From NCBI GenBank assembly GCA_037440065.1, contig JBBIUV010000016.1, forward strand, positions 496,001 to 560,000: DNA of 64,000 nt, given 5' to 3'. The notes beneath the pieces are model-generated. The model had not been told where the DNA came from. It saw only the letters and a program-made list of their open reading frames with translations, and ran no database searches. The DNA comes from UBA1563 sp037440065 (lineage in GTDB: Bacteria; Bacteroidota; Ignavibacteria; Ignavibacteriales; Ignavibacteriaceae). Shown here piece after piece: positions 44,615-53,909 of the stretch. The position numbers were made by a program, and so were the translations under genes. Every line of letters starts with the position of its first letter. Position 1 is the first letter of the stretch.

Positions 44615-45750
44615 TAAATCCCCTTCAGTTTTTCAGCCGCCGCTTTCAATACATCTTCAGATTTGGCAAAACATATTCGTATATACTTACTATCAGTCCC
44701 ATTAGAGTAAAAAGGGGAGAGAGGAATAACCGCAACTCCGACCTCTTTTGTTAACCACTTTGCAAATTCCATGTCAGACAATTCTGAAATGTTTGAATAT
44801 TCCAACAACTGAAAGTATGTCCCTTTTGAAGGAGTTAATTTGAATTTTGAGTTTTGCATCAACCCATTAAAGTAATCCCTTTTTTGCTGATAGAACTCCG
44901 GGAGGGCAAAATAATGTTCTTGATCTTTCATCATTTCAGCAAACGCAAGTTGAATAGGAGTGTTTACACAAAAAACATTAAACTGATGGACTTTTCTGAA
45001 TTCAGCGGTTAATTCTGAAGGAGCTAAAACATAACCCATTTTCCAACCGGTTGTGTGATACGTCTTCCCGAATGAAAAAACAATTAAAGATCGCGCAGCA
45101 AGTTCCTCATACTTTGCAAAAGAGAGATGCTTTTCATCATCAAAAATTATATGTTCGTAAACTTCGTCGCTTAAAAGAAGCACATCATATTCATTAACAA
45201 TTTTTATTAGCTCATCAATATCATTTTGTTTAAGAATCGTTCCACTTGGATTATGCGGTGTGTTCATAATGATTATCTTTGTTTTTGTTGATAGAACAGA
45301 ACGAACTTTCTCCCAATCGATTAAAAAATCTTTCTCGTCTAAATTTATTGGAACCGGAATTCCTCCATTTAATAAAATCGATGGAACGTATGAATCATAA
45401 GCCGGTTCAAAAAGAATTACTTCATCTCCTTGATGAACAAAAGCTGTAATTGCAGTGAATAAAGCCTGAGTTCCACCAGCAGTGATCGTTATTTCAGTAG
45501 AAGGTACGTAAAATTTCCCGTAAAGTTTTTCCATTTTTTGCGAAATCGCTTCTCGCAAAACCGTAATTCCCGGCATGGGAGCATATTGGTTAAATCCGTC
45601 TTTCATAAAGTAATGGACGTAGTCAATAAGTTTAACGGGGCAATTAAAATCGGGAAATCCCTGGGAAAGATTAATTGCATTATTCTCTTTAGCAAGTGCA
45701 GACATTACTGCAAAGATGCTTGTACCGCTATTGGGGAGTTTACTGATCAT
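44614..45750 (-). CDS. ybdL: Methionine aminotransferase-like PLP enzyme (YbdL type)
   Basis: A 378-residue class I/II aminotransferase, the only gene clearly on the minus strand. ATG at 45748-45750 (MISKLPNSG) is preferred to a longer frame. Typical motifs are NLSQGFPDF, NQYAPMPG, NTPHNPSGT, LSDEVYEHI and the PLP lysine Lys229 in SFGKTYHTTGWK. These match the YbdL/kynurenine aminotransferase subgroup rather than AspC. It should transaminate methionine, with kynurenine or aromatic keto acids as possible alternative substrates. It is monocistronic, ending in the shared terminator. Confidence 0.85.
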   Translation of the reverse strand: MISKLPNSGTSIFAVMSALAKENNAINLSQGFPDFNCPVKLIDYVHYFMKDGFNQYAPMPGITVLREAISQKMEKLYGKFYVPSTEITITAGGTQALFTAITAFVHQGDEVILFEPAYDSYVPSILLNGGIPVPINLDEKDFLIDWEKVRSVLSTKTKIIIMNTPHNPSGTILKQNDIDELIKIVNEYDVLLLSDEVYEHIIFDDEKHLSFAKYEELAARSLIVFSFGKTYHTTGWKMGYVLAPSELTAEFRKVHQFNVFCVNTPIQLAFAEMMKDQEHYFALPEFYQQKRDYFNGLMQNSKFKLTPSKGTYFQLLEYSNISELSDMEFAKWLTKEVGVAVIPLSPFYSNGTDSKYIRICFAKSEDVLKAAAEKLKGI

Positions 45751-45832
45751 GTGTATTCCAATTAAATAATTTATAATGTAAACATACAAAAATTCTCGAA
45801 ACACTTTTCTGGCGATTTATTACTTAATCTTT

Positions 45833-45867
45833 TTGAAAATAGGTTTCAATTTTCTTAGGTTTATAAT
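45833..45867 (+). promoter_or_regulatory. Candidate promoter/operator for the lipoprotein gene
   Basis: A TATAAT at 45862-45867 lies 40 bases before the start codon. Upstream is an inverted repeat TTGAAA-ATAGG-TTTCAA at 45833-45849. The -35 spacing is not standard, so this is a tentative call. Confidence 0.3.
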
Positions 45868-45906
45868 GTAGGTATCCATAAATCCGAACAGCGGAGGTTT
45901 TCTTGT

Positions 45907-46623
45907 ATGAAAAAGATATTCATAGTTTTTATTCTACTTCTTCTTACAGGTTGTAGATCAGCATTACTTTACACGACGAATAACATTCCTATCCCATTAG
46001 TTCAGAAACAAGGTGAAACACAGATTTCGGCGCAATACGGAATGAATGGGAAAAGTTTTAATCTCGTCGCTTCTCCCCTGAATAATATTTCTGTTTCGAT
46101 TACTGGAAATTATGATAATGTTTCTTCTAAAAGTGAAATTTCTGATAAAACCATGGAAGATAAAAACAGCCACAAATATACGGAAGTGGCTTTTGGTTAT
46201 TCTGATATTTTATCTGAGACGTTTATTGGTGAAATTCTTACAGGATACGGAAGAGGAGAATCGAAAGATCAATATTTTGAAGAATATGCTTTTAGTTCGA
46301 AAATTCATGAAAACCTTGCCGAAGGGAAATATGAAAAATATTTTATACAGGGAAATCTTGGACAAAGAAAAGCCGTATTGACAACAGGATTTGCGTTAAG
46401 ACTTTCGTATGTAAGTTTTATTGAACTAATGAAAATAAAAGATGGTGTAACTTCATTCCCTTCCACTAAAGAGTTTATGATCTTTGAACCGGCGATTTTT
46501 GCCCAACTTGGAGAGAAGAACTTAAGGTTTGAGATTGAAGTAATGTTTCCCTATACAAACAAGGACATTGATTTTGATTATAAGAGTTTAGTGATCTCCG
46601 CAGGAGTGAGATTTATTTTTTAG
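45907..46623 (+). CDS. Predicted outer-membrane lipoprotein
   Basis: A 238-residue lipoprotein with leader MKKIFIVFILLLLTGC, lipidation Cys at 16. The rest is beta-rich with aromatic strand ends (ISAQYGMN, VSITGNYDN) and ends SLVISAGVRFIF, like an outer-membrane strand terminus. GGAGG at 45893-45897 supports the start. It stands alone between a divergent aminotransferase and a hydrolase. No family was recognised; it may be a lipid-anchored small barrel. Confidence 0.65.
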   Translation: MKKIFIVFILLLLTGCRSALLYTTNNIPIPLVQKQGETQISAQYGMNGKSFNLVASPLNNISVSITGNYDNVSSKSEISDKTMEDKNSHKYTEVAFGYSDILSETFIGEILTGYGRGESKDQYFEEYAFSSKIHENLAEGKYEKYFIQGNLGQRKAVLTTGFALRLSYVSFIELMKIKDGVTSFPSTKEFMIFEPAIFAQLGEKNLRFEIEVMFPYTNKDIDFDYKSLVISAGVRFIF

Positions 46624-46686
46624 TAGAAAAGTTGTGAAAATGAATTATTTTCTTAATTTTCAGTAAAAGTTTCTTCAAATTAAGTT

Positions 46687-47505
46687 ATGATACAAAACTT
46701 TGTTCATTACTCTTCACAAAAAAATAAGCTAAATATTACTGTTTATGGGATTGAAAATCTTTCTTTCGCTCCTTGTTTAATTTGTGTTCACGGATTTAAA
46801 GGATTTAAGGATTGGGGATTCGGGCCATTTATTGGTAATTATTTTGCTGAAAAGGGCTTTTTTGTTCTTTATCTCAATTTTTCACATAATGGTGTCGGTG
46901 ATTCTTTAACTGAATTCACCGAGCTTGACAAATTCGCTAAAAATACTTTCTCATTAGAAGTTGAAGAATTGGGTGAAATTGTTGATCTTTATCGGTCTAA
47001 TTTTTTCGGCCAAACAAAGAATGAGAAAATCTTTTTACTCGGTCATAGCCGGGGAGGGGCAATTTCTCTCTTAACAGCTTCTCAAAAAAAAGAGATAAAA
47101 AAAGTTGCAGTTTGGGCTTGCGTTTCAACATTCGATAGATATTCAAAAAGACAAAAGGAACACTGGCGAAAAAAAGGTTTTTTTGATGTTTTTAATACCA
47201 GAACAAAACAAGCTATGCGGCTAAATATTTCGTTGCTGGATGATCTTGAAAAACATCAAAATGATTTGTTAAACATAGAACAAGCGGTTCACAATTTACA
47301 TAGACCTCTGTTCATCGCACATGGTGATCAAGATTTAGCCGTCCCATTACAAGAAGACGAATTAATTTATAATTGGTCCGATAAACAAAATACTGAATTT
47401 TATAAAATTGAAGGAGTTGGGCACACTTTTAATTGCAAACATCCATTTGAAGGAAGTAATGCAAAATTTGACTTACTTTTAGAAAAGACTTATAATTTTT
47501 TTTAA
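46687..47505 (+). CDS. Alpha/beta hydrolase
   Basis: A 272-residue cytoplasmic hydrolase. The nucleophile is Ser121 in GHSRGG, the acid is Asp214 or Asp216 in HGDQDLAVP and the base is His246 in GVGHTF. HGFKGFKDWGFGPF near residues 35-48 forms the oxyanion region, and a short helical cap lies about 150-190. The family covers esterases, lipases and peptidases; the substrate cannot be inferred. It lies 22 bases before bioY. Confidence 0.85.
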   Translation: MIQNFVHYSSQKNKLNITVYGIENLSFAPCLICVHGFKGFKDWGFGPFIGNYFAEKGFFVLYLNFSHNGVGDSLTEFTELDKFAKNTFSLEVEELGEIVDLYRSNFFGQTKNEKIFLLGHSRGGAISLLTASQKKEIKKVAVWACVSTFDRYSKRQKEHWRKKGFFDVFNTRTKQAMRLNISLLDDLEKHQNDLLNIEQAVHNLHRPLFIAHGDQDLAVPLQEDELIYNWSDKQNTEFYKIEGVGHTFNCKHPFEGSNAKFDLLLEKTYNFF

Positions 47506-47527
47506 TCAACATTAACTGAGAGGAACT

Positions 47528-48106
47528 ATGCAGACAAAAAATTTCGGAAAAACTAAAATACTTTCGTTACCATGGACAAAAATATTCAGTTCAGAATATT
47601 TCGGAATTTTATCCTTTGCTTTTTTAACTGCCGTTGCAGCACAAATAACTATTCCGATAAAACCCGTTCCCTTTACTTTACAAACGATGACCGTGGTTTT
47701 AGCCGGAGTTTTTTTAGGTGCAAAAAAAGGAACTTATAGTCAATTGTTATATCTTGCAGCCGGTGCTCTCGGTTTGCCAGTTTTTGCAGTCATGCCTGAG
47801 AGTGGTTACGGAATAACTCGCTTTTTTAGTACAACCGGAGGATTTTTATTAGCATTTCCGTTGGCAGCATTTGCAACCGGAATGCTTGCACAAAAATATA
47901 AAAGTTATTTTGCAGTAGTCGTTTCAATGTTTATCGGTGAAATAATTATAATCTTTTCCGGCGTGCTTTTTCTGAATTCATTTTTCATTCATAATATTTC
48001 GGAAACAATCAAAGTTGCAGCAGCAATCTTTTCAGTTTGGACGGTTGTAAAAGTTTTTGCAGCAGCAGCAATTTATTTTGGATTAAAGAAATCTAATATC
48101 GAATAA
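47528..48106 (+). CDS. bioY: BioY-family biotin transporter (S component)
   Basis: A 192-residue membrane protein with six helices after a short basic N-terminal region. Motifs QITIPIKPVPFTLQTM, LGAKKGTYSQLLYLAAGALGLP and GGFLLAFPLAAFATG are characteristic of BioY. It binds and imports biotin, alone or with a shared ECF energy-coupling module; no EcfA/EcfT genes are nearby. A 6-base gap precedes the next gene. No riboswitch or BirA box was recognised upstream. Confidence 0.92.
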   Translation: MQTKNFGKTKILSLPWTKIFSSEYFGILSFAFLTAVAAQITIPIKPVPFTLQTMTVVLAGVFLGAKKGTYSQLLYLAAGALGLPVFAVMPESGYGITRFFSTTGGFLLAFPLAAFATGMLAQKYKSYFAVVVSMFIGEIIIIFSGVLFLNSFFIHNISETIKVAAAIFSVWTVVKVFAAAAIYFGLKKSNIE

Positions 48107-48112
48107 TTCCAA

Positions 48113-50107
48113 ATGGGCATAAAAAACATAGTTTTTATTCTCCTATTTATAGCGTCAATCGGGTTCTTTGTTTATAGCTCTAAAAGATTGATCTCGTTTC
48201 TGCTGCTTGGGCAAAAAGAAAACCGGTTTGATAGAATTGGTGAACGGCTCAAAAAAGTCTTTACCATTGCAATTGCGCAAACAAAAATTATGCGCGAGCC
48301 GGCGGGAATATTTCATCTTTTGATCTTTTGGGGATTTTTGCTGTTTATTTTCGCAGTTATTGAATCAATTCTCCAGGGATTTTATTCGCCATTAAGTTTT
48401 GCGTCGTTCGGAGCGTTTTATGCTTTATTAACATTTACTCAAGATGTTTTTGGAATGTTAGTAATATTTTCTGTTCTAATTTCGTTATATCGAAGATTCA
48501 TTTTACGCGTGCCTCGATTGATTGTTGACACGCACGGAATGAAGGACGCAGCGTTTATTCTTACGTTGATTCTGTGTGTTGTACTAGCAATGTTCGGACA
48601 AAATATTGCGCATGTTGCTAAAAACAGTTTTGTCCTTGGAAATTTTGAGATTCGTCCATTTTCGCTTGTAATGGCAAAAATGTTTTATTCAGTTGATTCT
48701 TCTTCAGCCGGAACGCTGTACGAAATATTTTGGTGGATGCACATTGTTTTTGTTTTAGGCTTCTTGAATTATTTGCCCTATTCAAAACATTTACACGTCC
48801 TCACTTCAATCCCGAATGTTTTTTTCGCCAAACTTCCTGATCAAAAGGGATTGAAAAAGATCAATTTGGATGATGAAACATTAGAATATTATGGAGCAGA
48901 TGATTTTCAAAAATTATCTTGGAAACAAATATTAGACGGCTTCACCTGTACCGAATGCGGAAGGTGTACTTCTGTTTGTCCGGCAGCAAATAGCGGAAAG
49001 ACTTTATCGCCAAGAAAAATTATTACCGATATCCGGAAACGAACATTTGATAAAGCTCCGCTGATGCTCCAAGGAAAAACAGAAGTAGAAATTTTTGATA
49101 AAACCTTAGTACATCACTATATTTCAGATAAGGAACTTTGGCAATGTACAACTTGCGGCGCTTGTGTGCAGGAATGTCCCGTAACAATTGAGCATGTTGA
49201 TTCAATTGTTGATATGCGCCGACATCTTGTTTTAACAGAATCTGAGTTTCCGAATGAGTTGAACAATGTTTTCAAAAGCTTGGAAACAAACGGAACTCCC
49301 TGGGTTTTTAATCAAGCCGATAGAGCTTTATGGGCTGATGGATTAAATGTAAAGTCGATGGCAGAAGATCCGAATGGTGAAATATTATTCTGGGTTGGAT
49401 GTGCCGGTTCTTACGATGCCCGGTATAAAAAAGTCTCCGTCGCTTTTGCAAAATTGATGCAGAAAGCGCGAGTTGATTTTAGAATTCTCGGTACGGAGGA
49501 AAAATGCAACGGCGATACTGCAAGACGTTTGGGAAATGAATATCTTGCACAACAGCTTGTACAAGAAAATGTTGAAACGTTAAATGGTTACGGTGTTAAG
49601 AAGATAGTTACAGCCTGCCCCCACTGTTTTAATTCGCTTAAAAATGAATTCAAACAGTTCGGTGGAAAATACGAAGTGGTTCATCATACGGAAATGATCT
49701 CGGAATTTCTTTCATCCGGGAAAATTCAACTAAAAAATGAATCAGCAAAAACGAGAAAAGTAACGTATCACGATTCATGTTATCTTGGCAGGTACAACGA
49801 CATTTATGAGGAACCGCGGAAATCCTTGTCAAAAATAGCTGGAGTTGAACTTGTAGAAATGGGACGTAATAAAAGTCGCGGATTTTGCTGTGGCGCCGGA
49901 GGTGGAAGAATGTTCTTGGAGGATGTTGAAGGGGCGAGGATAAATGAAGAAAGAGCTAAAGAAGCCATCGGAACCGGTGCGGAAACTATTGCTTCGGCGT
50001 GTCCTTTCTGTATGACGATGATGTCCGATGGAGTAAAGGCTTTTGATAAAACTGAAGATGTTTCAGTAAAAGATATTGCAGAAATAGTTCTGGAAAATTC
50101 AAAATAA
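48113..50107 (+). CDS. Membrane Fe-S oxidoreductase (NarI-like plus heterodisulfide-reductase-type domains)
   Basis: A 664-residue protein. The N-terminal ~250 residues have about five or six transmembrane helices of the nitrate reductase gamma type. Two 4Fe-4S sites follow (CTECGRCTSVCP about 279 and CTTCGACVQECP about 345). Two CCG-type domains come next, with cysteines at VGCAGS (about 428), YHDSCYLGR (about 551), FCCGAGGG (about 590) and ACPFC (about 627). This layout matches FadF-like electron-transfer-flavoprotein:menaquinone reductases and related HdrD-type enzymes. It should pass electrons between a soluble donor and the quinone pool. No ETF genes are present, so the donor is open. 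Confidence 0.85.
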   Translation: MGIKNIVFILLFIASIGFFVYSSKRLISFLLLGQKENRFDRIGERLKKVFTIAIAQTKIMREPAGIFHLLIFWGFLLFIFAVIESILQGFYSPLSFASFGAFYALLTFTQDVFGMLVIFSVLISLYRRFILRVPRLIVDTHGMKDAAFILTLILCVVLAMFGQNIAHVAKNSFVLGNFEIRPFSLVMAKMFYSVDSSSAGTLYEIFWWMHIVFVLGFLNYLPYSKHLHVLTSIPNVFFAKLPDQKGLKKINLDDETLEYYGADDFQKLSWKQILDGFTCTECGRCTSVCPAANSGKTLSPRKIITDIRKRTFDKAPLMLQGKTEVEIFDKTLVHHYISDKELWQCTTCGACVQECPVTIEHVDSIVDMRRHLVLTESEFPNELNNVFKSLETNGTPWVFNQADRALWADGLNVKSMAEDPNGEILFWVGCAGSYDARYKKVSVAFAKLMQKARVDFRILGTEEKCNGDTARRLGNEYLAQQLVQENVETLNGYGVKKIVTACPHCFNSLKNEFKQFGGKYEVVHHTEMISEFLSSGKIQLKNESAKTRKVTYHDSCYLGRYNDIYEEPRKSLSKIAGVELVEMGRNKSRGFCCGAGGGRMFLEDVEGARINEERAKEAIGTGAETIASACPFCMTMMSDGVKAFDKTEDVSVKDIAEIVLENSK

Positions 50108-50137
50108 ATAATCAATACAAAACAAAAGGAGATACAA

Positions 50138-50329
50138 ATGGAAAATTTCCAAAAATTGGTACAGCACGTACAATCATTAGAAGCTGATTTTCAAAAATTC
50201 TATGAAAAAGGACAATCAGCTGCCGGAACCCGCTTGCGTAAAGGTTTAAGCGAATTAAAGAAACTTTCGCAAGATGTTCGTAACGAAATTCAAAAAGTTA
50301 AAGAAGAACGTAAAGCTCCAAAAGCTTAA
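50138..50329 (+). CDS. Histone H1-like (Hc1-type) small basic protein
   Basis: A 63-residue helical basic protein. KLVQHVQSLEADFQKFYEKG is followed by SAAGTRLRKGLSELKKLSQD and a Lys-rich tail ending RKAPKA. This is the short Hc1-like form common in Chlorobi and Bacteroidota, presumed to bind DNA or aid nucleoid compaction. AAGGAG lies 7-8 bases before the ATG. It has its own terminator and is probably well expressed. It lacks the repetitive KAAA tail of chlamydial Hc1. Confidence 0.85.
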   Translation: MENFQKLVQHVQSLEADFQKFYEKGQSAAGTRLRKGLSELKKLSQDVRNEIQKVKEERKAPKA

Positions 50330-50350
50330 CATTTTTCAGGCATTTTGAAC

Positions 50351-50390
50351 AAGGCTGATTCGAGGATTTCTTTGGATCAGCCTTCTTTTT
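50351..50390 (+). terminator. Rho-independent terminator behind the histone-like gene
   Basis: AAGGCTGAT at 50351-50359 pairs with ATCAGCCTT at 50376-50384 across a 16-nt loop, followed by CTTTTTT. It ends just before the ATG of the next gene at 50395. Confidence 0.75.
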
Positions 50391-50394
50391 TATC

Positions 50395-51567
50395 ATGAAG
50401 TTATTAATCGAAATCTGGAAGAAACATTTTCAACATGCGGTGTTATTAAGTTCCGCACTGCTGCTCACATTTTTTTATCCTGCTGATCACACAAAAATAG
50501 CCGAAACAGAAATAATTGAAAATAAAATTGAGACAATATCATTTTCTGCCGTTGGTGATTTAATGTGTCATTCTCCGCAATACGAATATACACACGTGTC
50601 GGCAGATAGTTTTGATTTTACTCCAACTTTCAGTGAAGTAAAAAAGTATTTTGATTCATCAGATTTTGTCTTGGGAAATTTAGAAACAGTTACTGCAGGA
50701 AAACAAATGAGATATTCTGGGTATCCCTATTTCAATTCTCCTAATGATTATATCAAATCACTTAAAAAAGCTGGTTTCAATTTTCTTTTCACATCCAATA
50801 ATCATTGTTTAGACAGAGGCGAGACCGGAATTCTTAGAACTTTAGAAAATCTGAGTAAAAATAATATTTCTTCTGCCGGAACATTTTCTTCTCAAAGAGA
50901 TCGAGACTCGATTCGGATAATTTCAATTAAGGGAATCCGTTTTGCTATTGTTTCATACACCTACGGAATGAATGGAAATTATTTGCCTAAAAGAAAATCC
51001 TACATGGTGAACAGAATTTCCGATTCACTTTTAATTTACGATATTCAAAAAGCCAAATCAGATAGTGTTGATTTTGTTTTGGCTTATTTCCACTTTGGCG
51101 AAGAGTATGAAAGGGAACCAAATAAATATCAGAAAGATGTTGTGCAAACTGCAATTAAAGCCGGAGCTGATGTTATTCTTGCAAGTCATCCGCATGTTCT
51201 ACAGCCGATTGAGTATTTTAAAAAAGAAGGGAAGCTGGATTCGGGATTTGTTGCTTATTCACTTGGGAATTTTATTTCAAATCAACAGTGGCGCTATTCT
51301 GATGCGGGAGTAATTCTTCAATTTCAAATCAAAAAAAATTTAACGACAAAAGAGCTTCAGCTTGAGAAGGTTTCTTTTACTCCAACATGGGTATTTAAAG
51401 GTAAGATTGACGGAAAAAGAGAGTATAGAATTCTCCCTTACACTACGTCGGTTGAGAAGTATCCGTTCTTATCACAAAAAGATTTTCTGAAGATGAGCCA
51501 ATCATTTGAAGACTCAAAAAGAACACTTCAAAAATATTCTTCTTCAAGACGGCTAAATGAAAATTGA
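50395..51567 (+). CDS. CapA-family (PGA_cap) metallophosphatase-like exported protein
   Basis: A 390-residue protein. Residues 17-28 are a membrane anchor or signal (LLSSALLLTFFY). The CapA/PGA_cap domain starts at about 48 with FSAVGDLMCHSP, then LGNLETVTAG, FTSNNHCLDRG, FHFGEEYE, ASHPHVLQP and AYSLGNFISN, the metal- and substrate-contacting motifs of this calcineurin-like family. Members take part in poly-gamma-glutamate or other envelope polymer metabolism. The start is uncertain: the ATG falls 5 bases after the previous gene's terminator, with no ribosome-binding site; a GTG at 50440 would begin at the signal segment. Confidence 0.82.
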   Translation: MKLLIEIWKKHFQHAVLLSSALLLTFFYPADHTKIAETEIIENKIETISFSAVGDLMCHSPQYEYTHVSADSFDFTPTFSEVKKYFDSSDFVLGNLETVTAGKQMRYSGYPYFNSPNDYIKSLKKAGFNFLFTSNNHCLDRGETGILRTLENLSKNNISSAGTFSSQRDRDSIRIISIKGIRFAIVSYTYGMNGNYLPKRKSYMVNRISDSLLIYDIQKAKSDSVDFVLAYFHFGEEYEREPNKYQKDVVQTAIKAGADVILASHPHVLQPIEYFKKEGKLDSGFVAYSLGNFISNQQWRYSDAGVILQFQIKKNLTTKELQLEKVSFTPTWVFKGKIDGKREYRILPYTTSVEKYPFLSQKDFLKMSQSFEDSKRTLQKYSSSRRLNEN

Positions 51568-51632
51568 TAAATCTACCTTTTTTGAACCATCGGCGCGAAT
51601 TGTTTGTTTCTAAAGAAGAATGGTTTTCTTTG

Positions 51633-51640
51633 TATATTTG
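51633..51640 (+). promoter_or_regulatory. Bacteroidota-type -7 promoter element
   Basis: TATATTTG matches the TAnnTTTG consensus of the primary sigma of Bacteroidota exactly and lies 33 bases before the start of the isocitrate dehydrogenase-like gene. The matching upstream TTTG at 51603-51606 is about 26 bases away, longer than the usual 19-21, so the -33 element is uncertain. Confidence 0.4.
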
Positions 51641-51672
51641 CACTCGAAAATGAAACTACACGGAGATAAAGA

Positions 51673-52692
51673 TTGAGCTACAACGTAACATTAATTCCCG
51701 GCGATGGTATTGGACCGGAAATAACCGATGCCGCATTAAAAATTATTAAACACACCGGTGTTGATATAAATTGGGAAATTATGTCTGCGGGAATGGAAGC
51801 GCTTGAAAAATACCGCGATCCTCTGCCGCAAGAAACGATGGACTCCATCGCTAAAAATAAAATTGCGTTAAAAGGTCCGTTAACTACTCCTGTTGGGAAA
51901 GGTTTCAGAAGTGTGAACGTTGCGCTGCGAAAAGAATTTGATCTTTACGTAAACCAAAGACCCGCGAAAACATTTAAAGGTGTTAAAACAAGATATGATA
52001 ATGTTGATCTTCTCATTTTTAGAGAAAATACTGAAGAATTCTACTCAGGAATTGAACATTATATAGACAGCAGTCGTTCAGCAGCGGAAACGATTGGTAT
52101 AATTACAAGAAGAGGCTGTGAAAGAATATTGAAATATGCATTTGAGCATACGCAGCGTTTGGGAAGAAAAAAAATAACTGTAGTTCATAAAGCGAACATT
52201 ATGAAATTCACCGGTGGTTTGTTTTTAGATATTTCAAAAGAAGTTGCTGTAAACTATCCGTTGATAAAATATGAAGATAAAATTGTGGACAACATGGCTA
52301 TGCAGATGGTGATGAATCCCAACCAATTTGATGCAATTGTAACAACAAATTTATTTGGAGATATTTTATCTGATTTAGCTTCAGGGTTGGTGGGTGGATT
52401 AGGTTTCGCGCCGGGAGCCAATATTGGGGCTGATGTTTCAATCTTCGAGGCGGTACACGGTTCAGCCCCAGATATTGCAGGGCAAAATATCGCCAATCCA
52501 TGTGCATTAATATTAGCTGCGGTGATGATGTTAAATCATTTAAAAGAAAATGGTGCAGCCGACAGAATTGAACGGGCTGTGTCAAAAGTGATTGAAGATG
52601 GAAAATTTGTGACGAAAGATATTAATTCGACGAGTTATGTCGGAACAAAAGAAATGGGTGAGGCTATTTTGAAGGAACTTGATAGACAATGA
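51673..52692 (+). CDS. NAD-type isocitrate/isopropylmalate dehydrogenase family enzyme
   Basis: A 339-residue enzyme starting with TTG at 51673; GGAG at 51662-51665 gives a good spacing and no ATG is nearby. The motif LIPGDGIGPEIT is followed by ALKGPLTTPVGKGFRSVNVALRK, NQRPAK, FRENTEEFYSGIEH and NLFGDILSDLASGLVGGLG. The substrate loop (PLTTP, RSVN) points to isocitrate rather than isopropylmalate, as in NAD-dependent IDHs; homoisocitrate is not excluded. It should oxidise isocitrate to 2-oxoglutarate in the TCA cycle. It overlaps the MFS gene by 4 bases (ATGA), an unusual partner. Confidence 0.82.
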   Translation: MSYNVTLIPGDGIGPEITDAALKIIKHTGVDINWEIMSAGMEALEKYRDPLPQETMDSIAKNKIALKGPLTTPVGKGFRSVNVALRKEFDLYVNQRPAKTFKGVKTRYDNVDLLIFRENTEEFYSGIEHYIDSSRSAAETIGIITRRGCERILKYAFEHTQRLGRKKITVVHKANIMKFTGGLFLDISKEVAVNYPLIKYEDKIVDNMAMQMVMNPNQFDAIVTTNLFGDILSDLASGLVGGLGFAPGANIGADVSIFEAVHGSAPDIAGQNIANPCALILAAVMMLNHLKENGAADRIERAVSKVIEDGKFVTKDINSTSYVGTKEMGEAILKELDRQ

Positions 52693-53894
52693 GTGGTAAA
52701 AAATCATCTTTATCTTTAATATTTTTAGTTGTCTTTGTTGATCTGCTTGGATTTGGAATATTGATTCCAATTCTTCCAACATTTGCTGTCAAAGCTTTGC
52801 ATGTACCGGAAAGTGCAATTGGAATTGTTCTCGCTGTTTACTCATTAGTTCAATTTATTTTTAATCCGATTTTCGGAAGTCTTTCTGACAAATACGGAAG
52901 AAGAAAAATAATCCTTTCCACTCTTTTACTTAATGCATCTGGTTACATTATTTTTTCATTCACTCATTCATTTCTCATGTTACTCATTTCAAGAGTAGTA
53001 GCCGGAGTTGGCGGAAGCAGTATTGGTGTTGCGCAAGCCTATATTGCGGATGTGACGACGAAGGAGAATCGTTCAAAAGGAATGGGACTTATCGGCGTTG
53101 CCTTTGGTCTCGGATTTGTTTTTGGACCTATCATTGGGGGATTACTTTCTCACTTTGGATATATGATAACGGGATTTGTCGCTGCCGGATTTTCATTTCT
53201 CGCTTTTTCGTTCAGCTTATTTCTCTTACCTGAATCACTTACTGGAACAGAAAAAAATATGGTTATCAAAAGAAAAATGTTCGATGCTGCTTCCTTCAAG
53301 AAAGTTTTGTCCAATCGATTGATCAGCGTTGTAATCTTACTCTTTTTTATTGTCACTTTTTCGGTTGCCAATATATTTGGAACATTTGCATTGCTTGGAC
53401 ATAATGTTTATCATTTTTCAGATATGCAAAACGGAATGATCTTTGGAATAATGGGAATCATTGGAGTTATTATTCAAGGCGGATTAATTGGAAGATTAGC
53501 GAAGAAATATTCCGATCAAAAACTTATAACAGTAGGGACATTTTTTCTGATGATCGGTTTAGGACTAATTCCTTATGGAATAAATCTCGTTGGAGTACTT
53601 CTTATTACAGCGCTTATGTCAATTGGAACGGGAATTTTGCAGCCGATTCTTCTTAGTCTCGTTTCCAAAGTAGCTCCGGAAAATGAACAGGGAATTGTAC
53701 TGGGAGTAAATCAATCTTTTTCTTCTTTTGCAAGAATGTTGGGTCCGTTGTGGGGAGGATTTGCCTATCAATATCTCGGTTATCAAATCCCGTTTCTAAC
53801 TGGATCTTTTTTTGTACTCTTGGTATTTCTCTTCAGCATTTTCTATTTAAATAATCATCTTTCGCCACTCGAGTTACCGGTTTCAAATAACTAG
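52689..53894 (+). CDS. Major facilitator transporter, TetA-like
   Basis: A 401-residue protein with about twelve transmembrane helices. The MFS motif A GSLSDKYGRRK lies at about 64-74, and GRLAKKYSDQK is the weaker copy in the second half. FLVVFVDLLGFGILIPILP at the start is typical of the DHA1/TetA group. It would export a small hydrophobic compound by proton antiport; the substrate is unknown. The ATG overlaps the stop of the dehydrogenase. Confidence 0.85.
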   Translation: MSGKKSSLSLIFLVVFVDLLGFGILIPILPTFAVKALHVPESAIGIVLAVYSLVQFIFNPIFGSLSDKYGRRKIILSTLLLNASGYIIFSFTHSFLMLLISRVVAGVGGSSIGVAQAYIADVTTKENRSKGMGLIGVAFGLGFVFGPIIGGLLSHFGYMITGFVAAGFSFLAFSFSLFLLPESLTGTEKNMVIKRKMFDAASFKKVLSNRLISVVILLFFIVTFSVANIFGTFALLGHNVYHFSDMQNGMIFGIMGIIGVIIQGGLIGRLAKKYSDQKLITVGTFFLMIGLGLIPYGINLVGVLLITALMSIGTGILQPILLSLVSKVAPENEQGIVLGVNQSFSSFARMLGPLWGGFAYQYLGYQIPFLTGSFFVLLVFLFSIFYLNNHLSPLELPVSNN

Positions 53895-53909
53895 AAAGTG
53901 TAAGTATTA

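Noticed and set aside
52254..52585. Two minus-strand frames inside the dehydrogenase gene
   Set aside because: They are overlapped by conserved motifs of the IDH family in the opposite strand and show no support.
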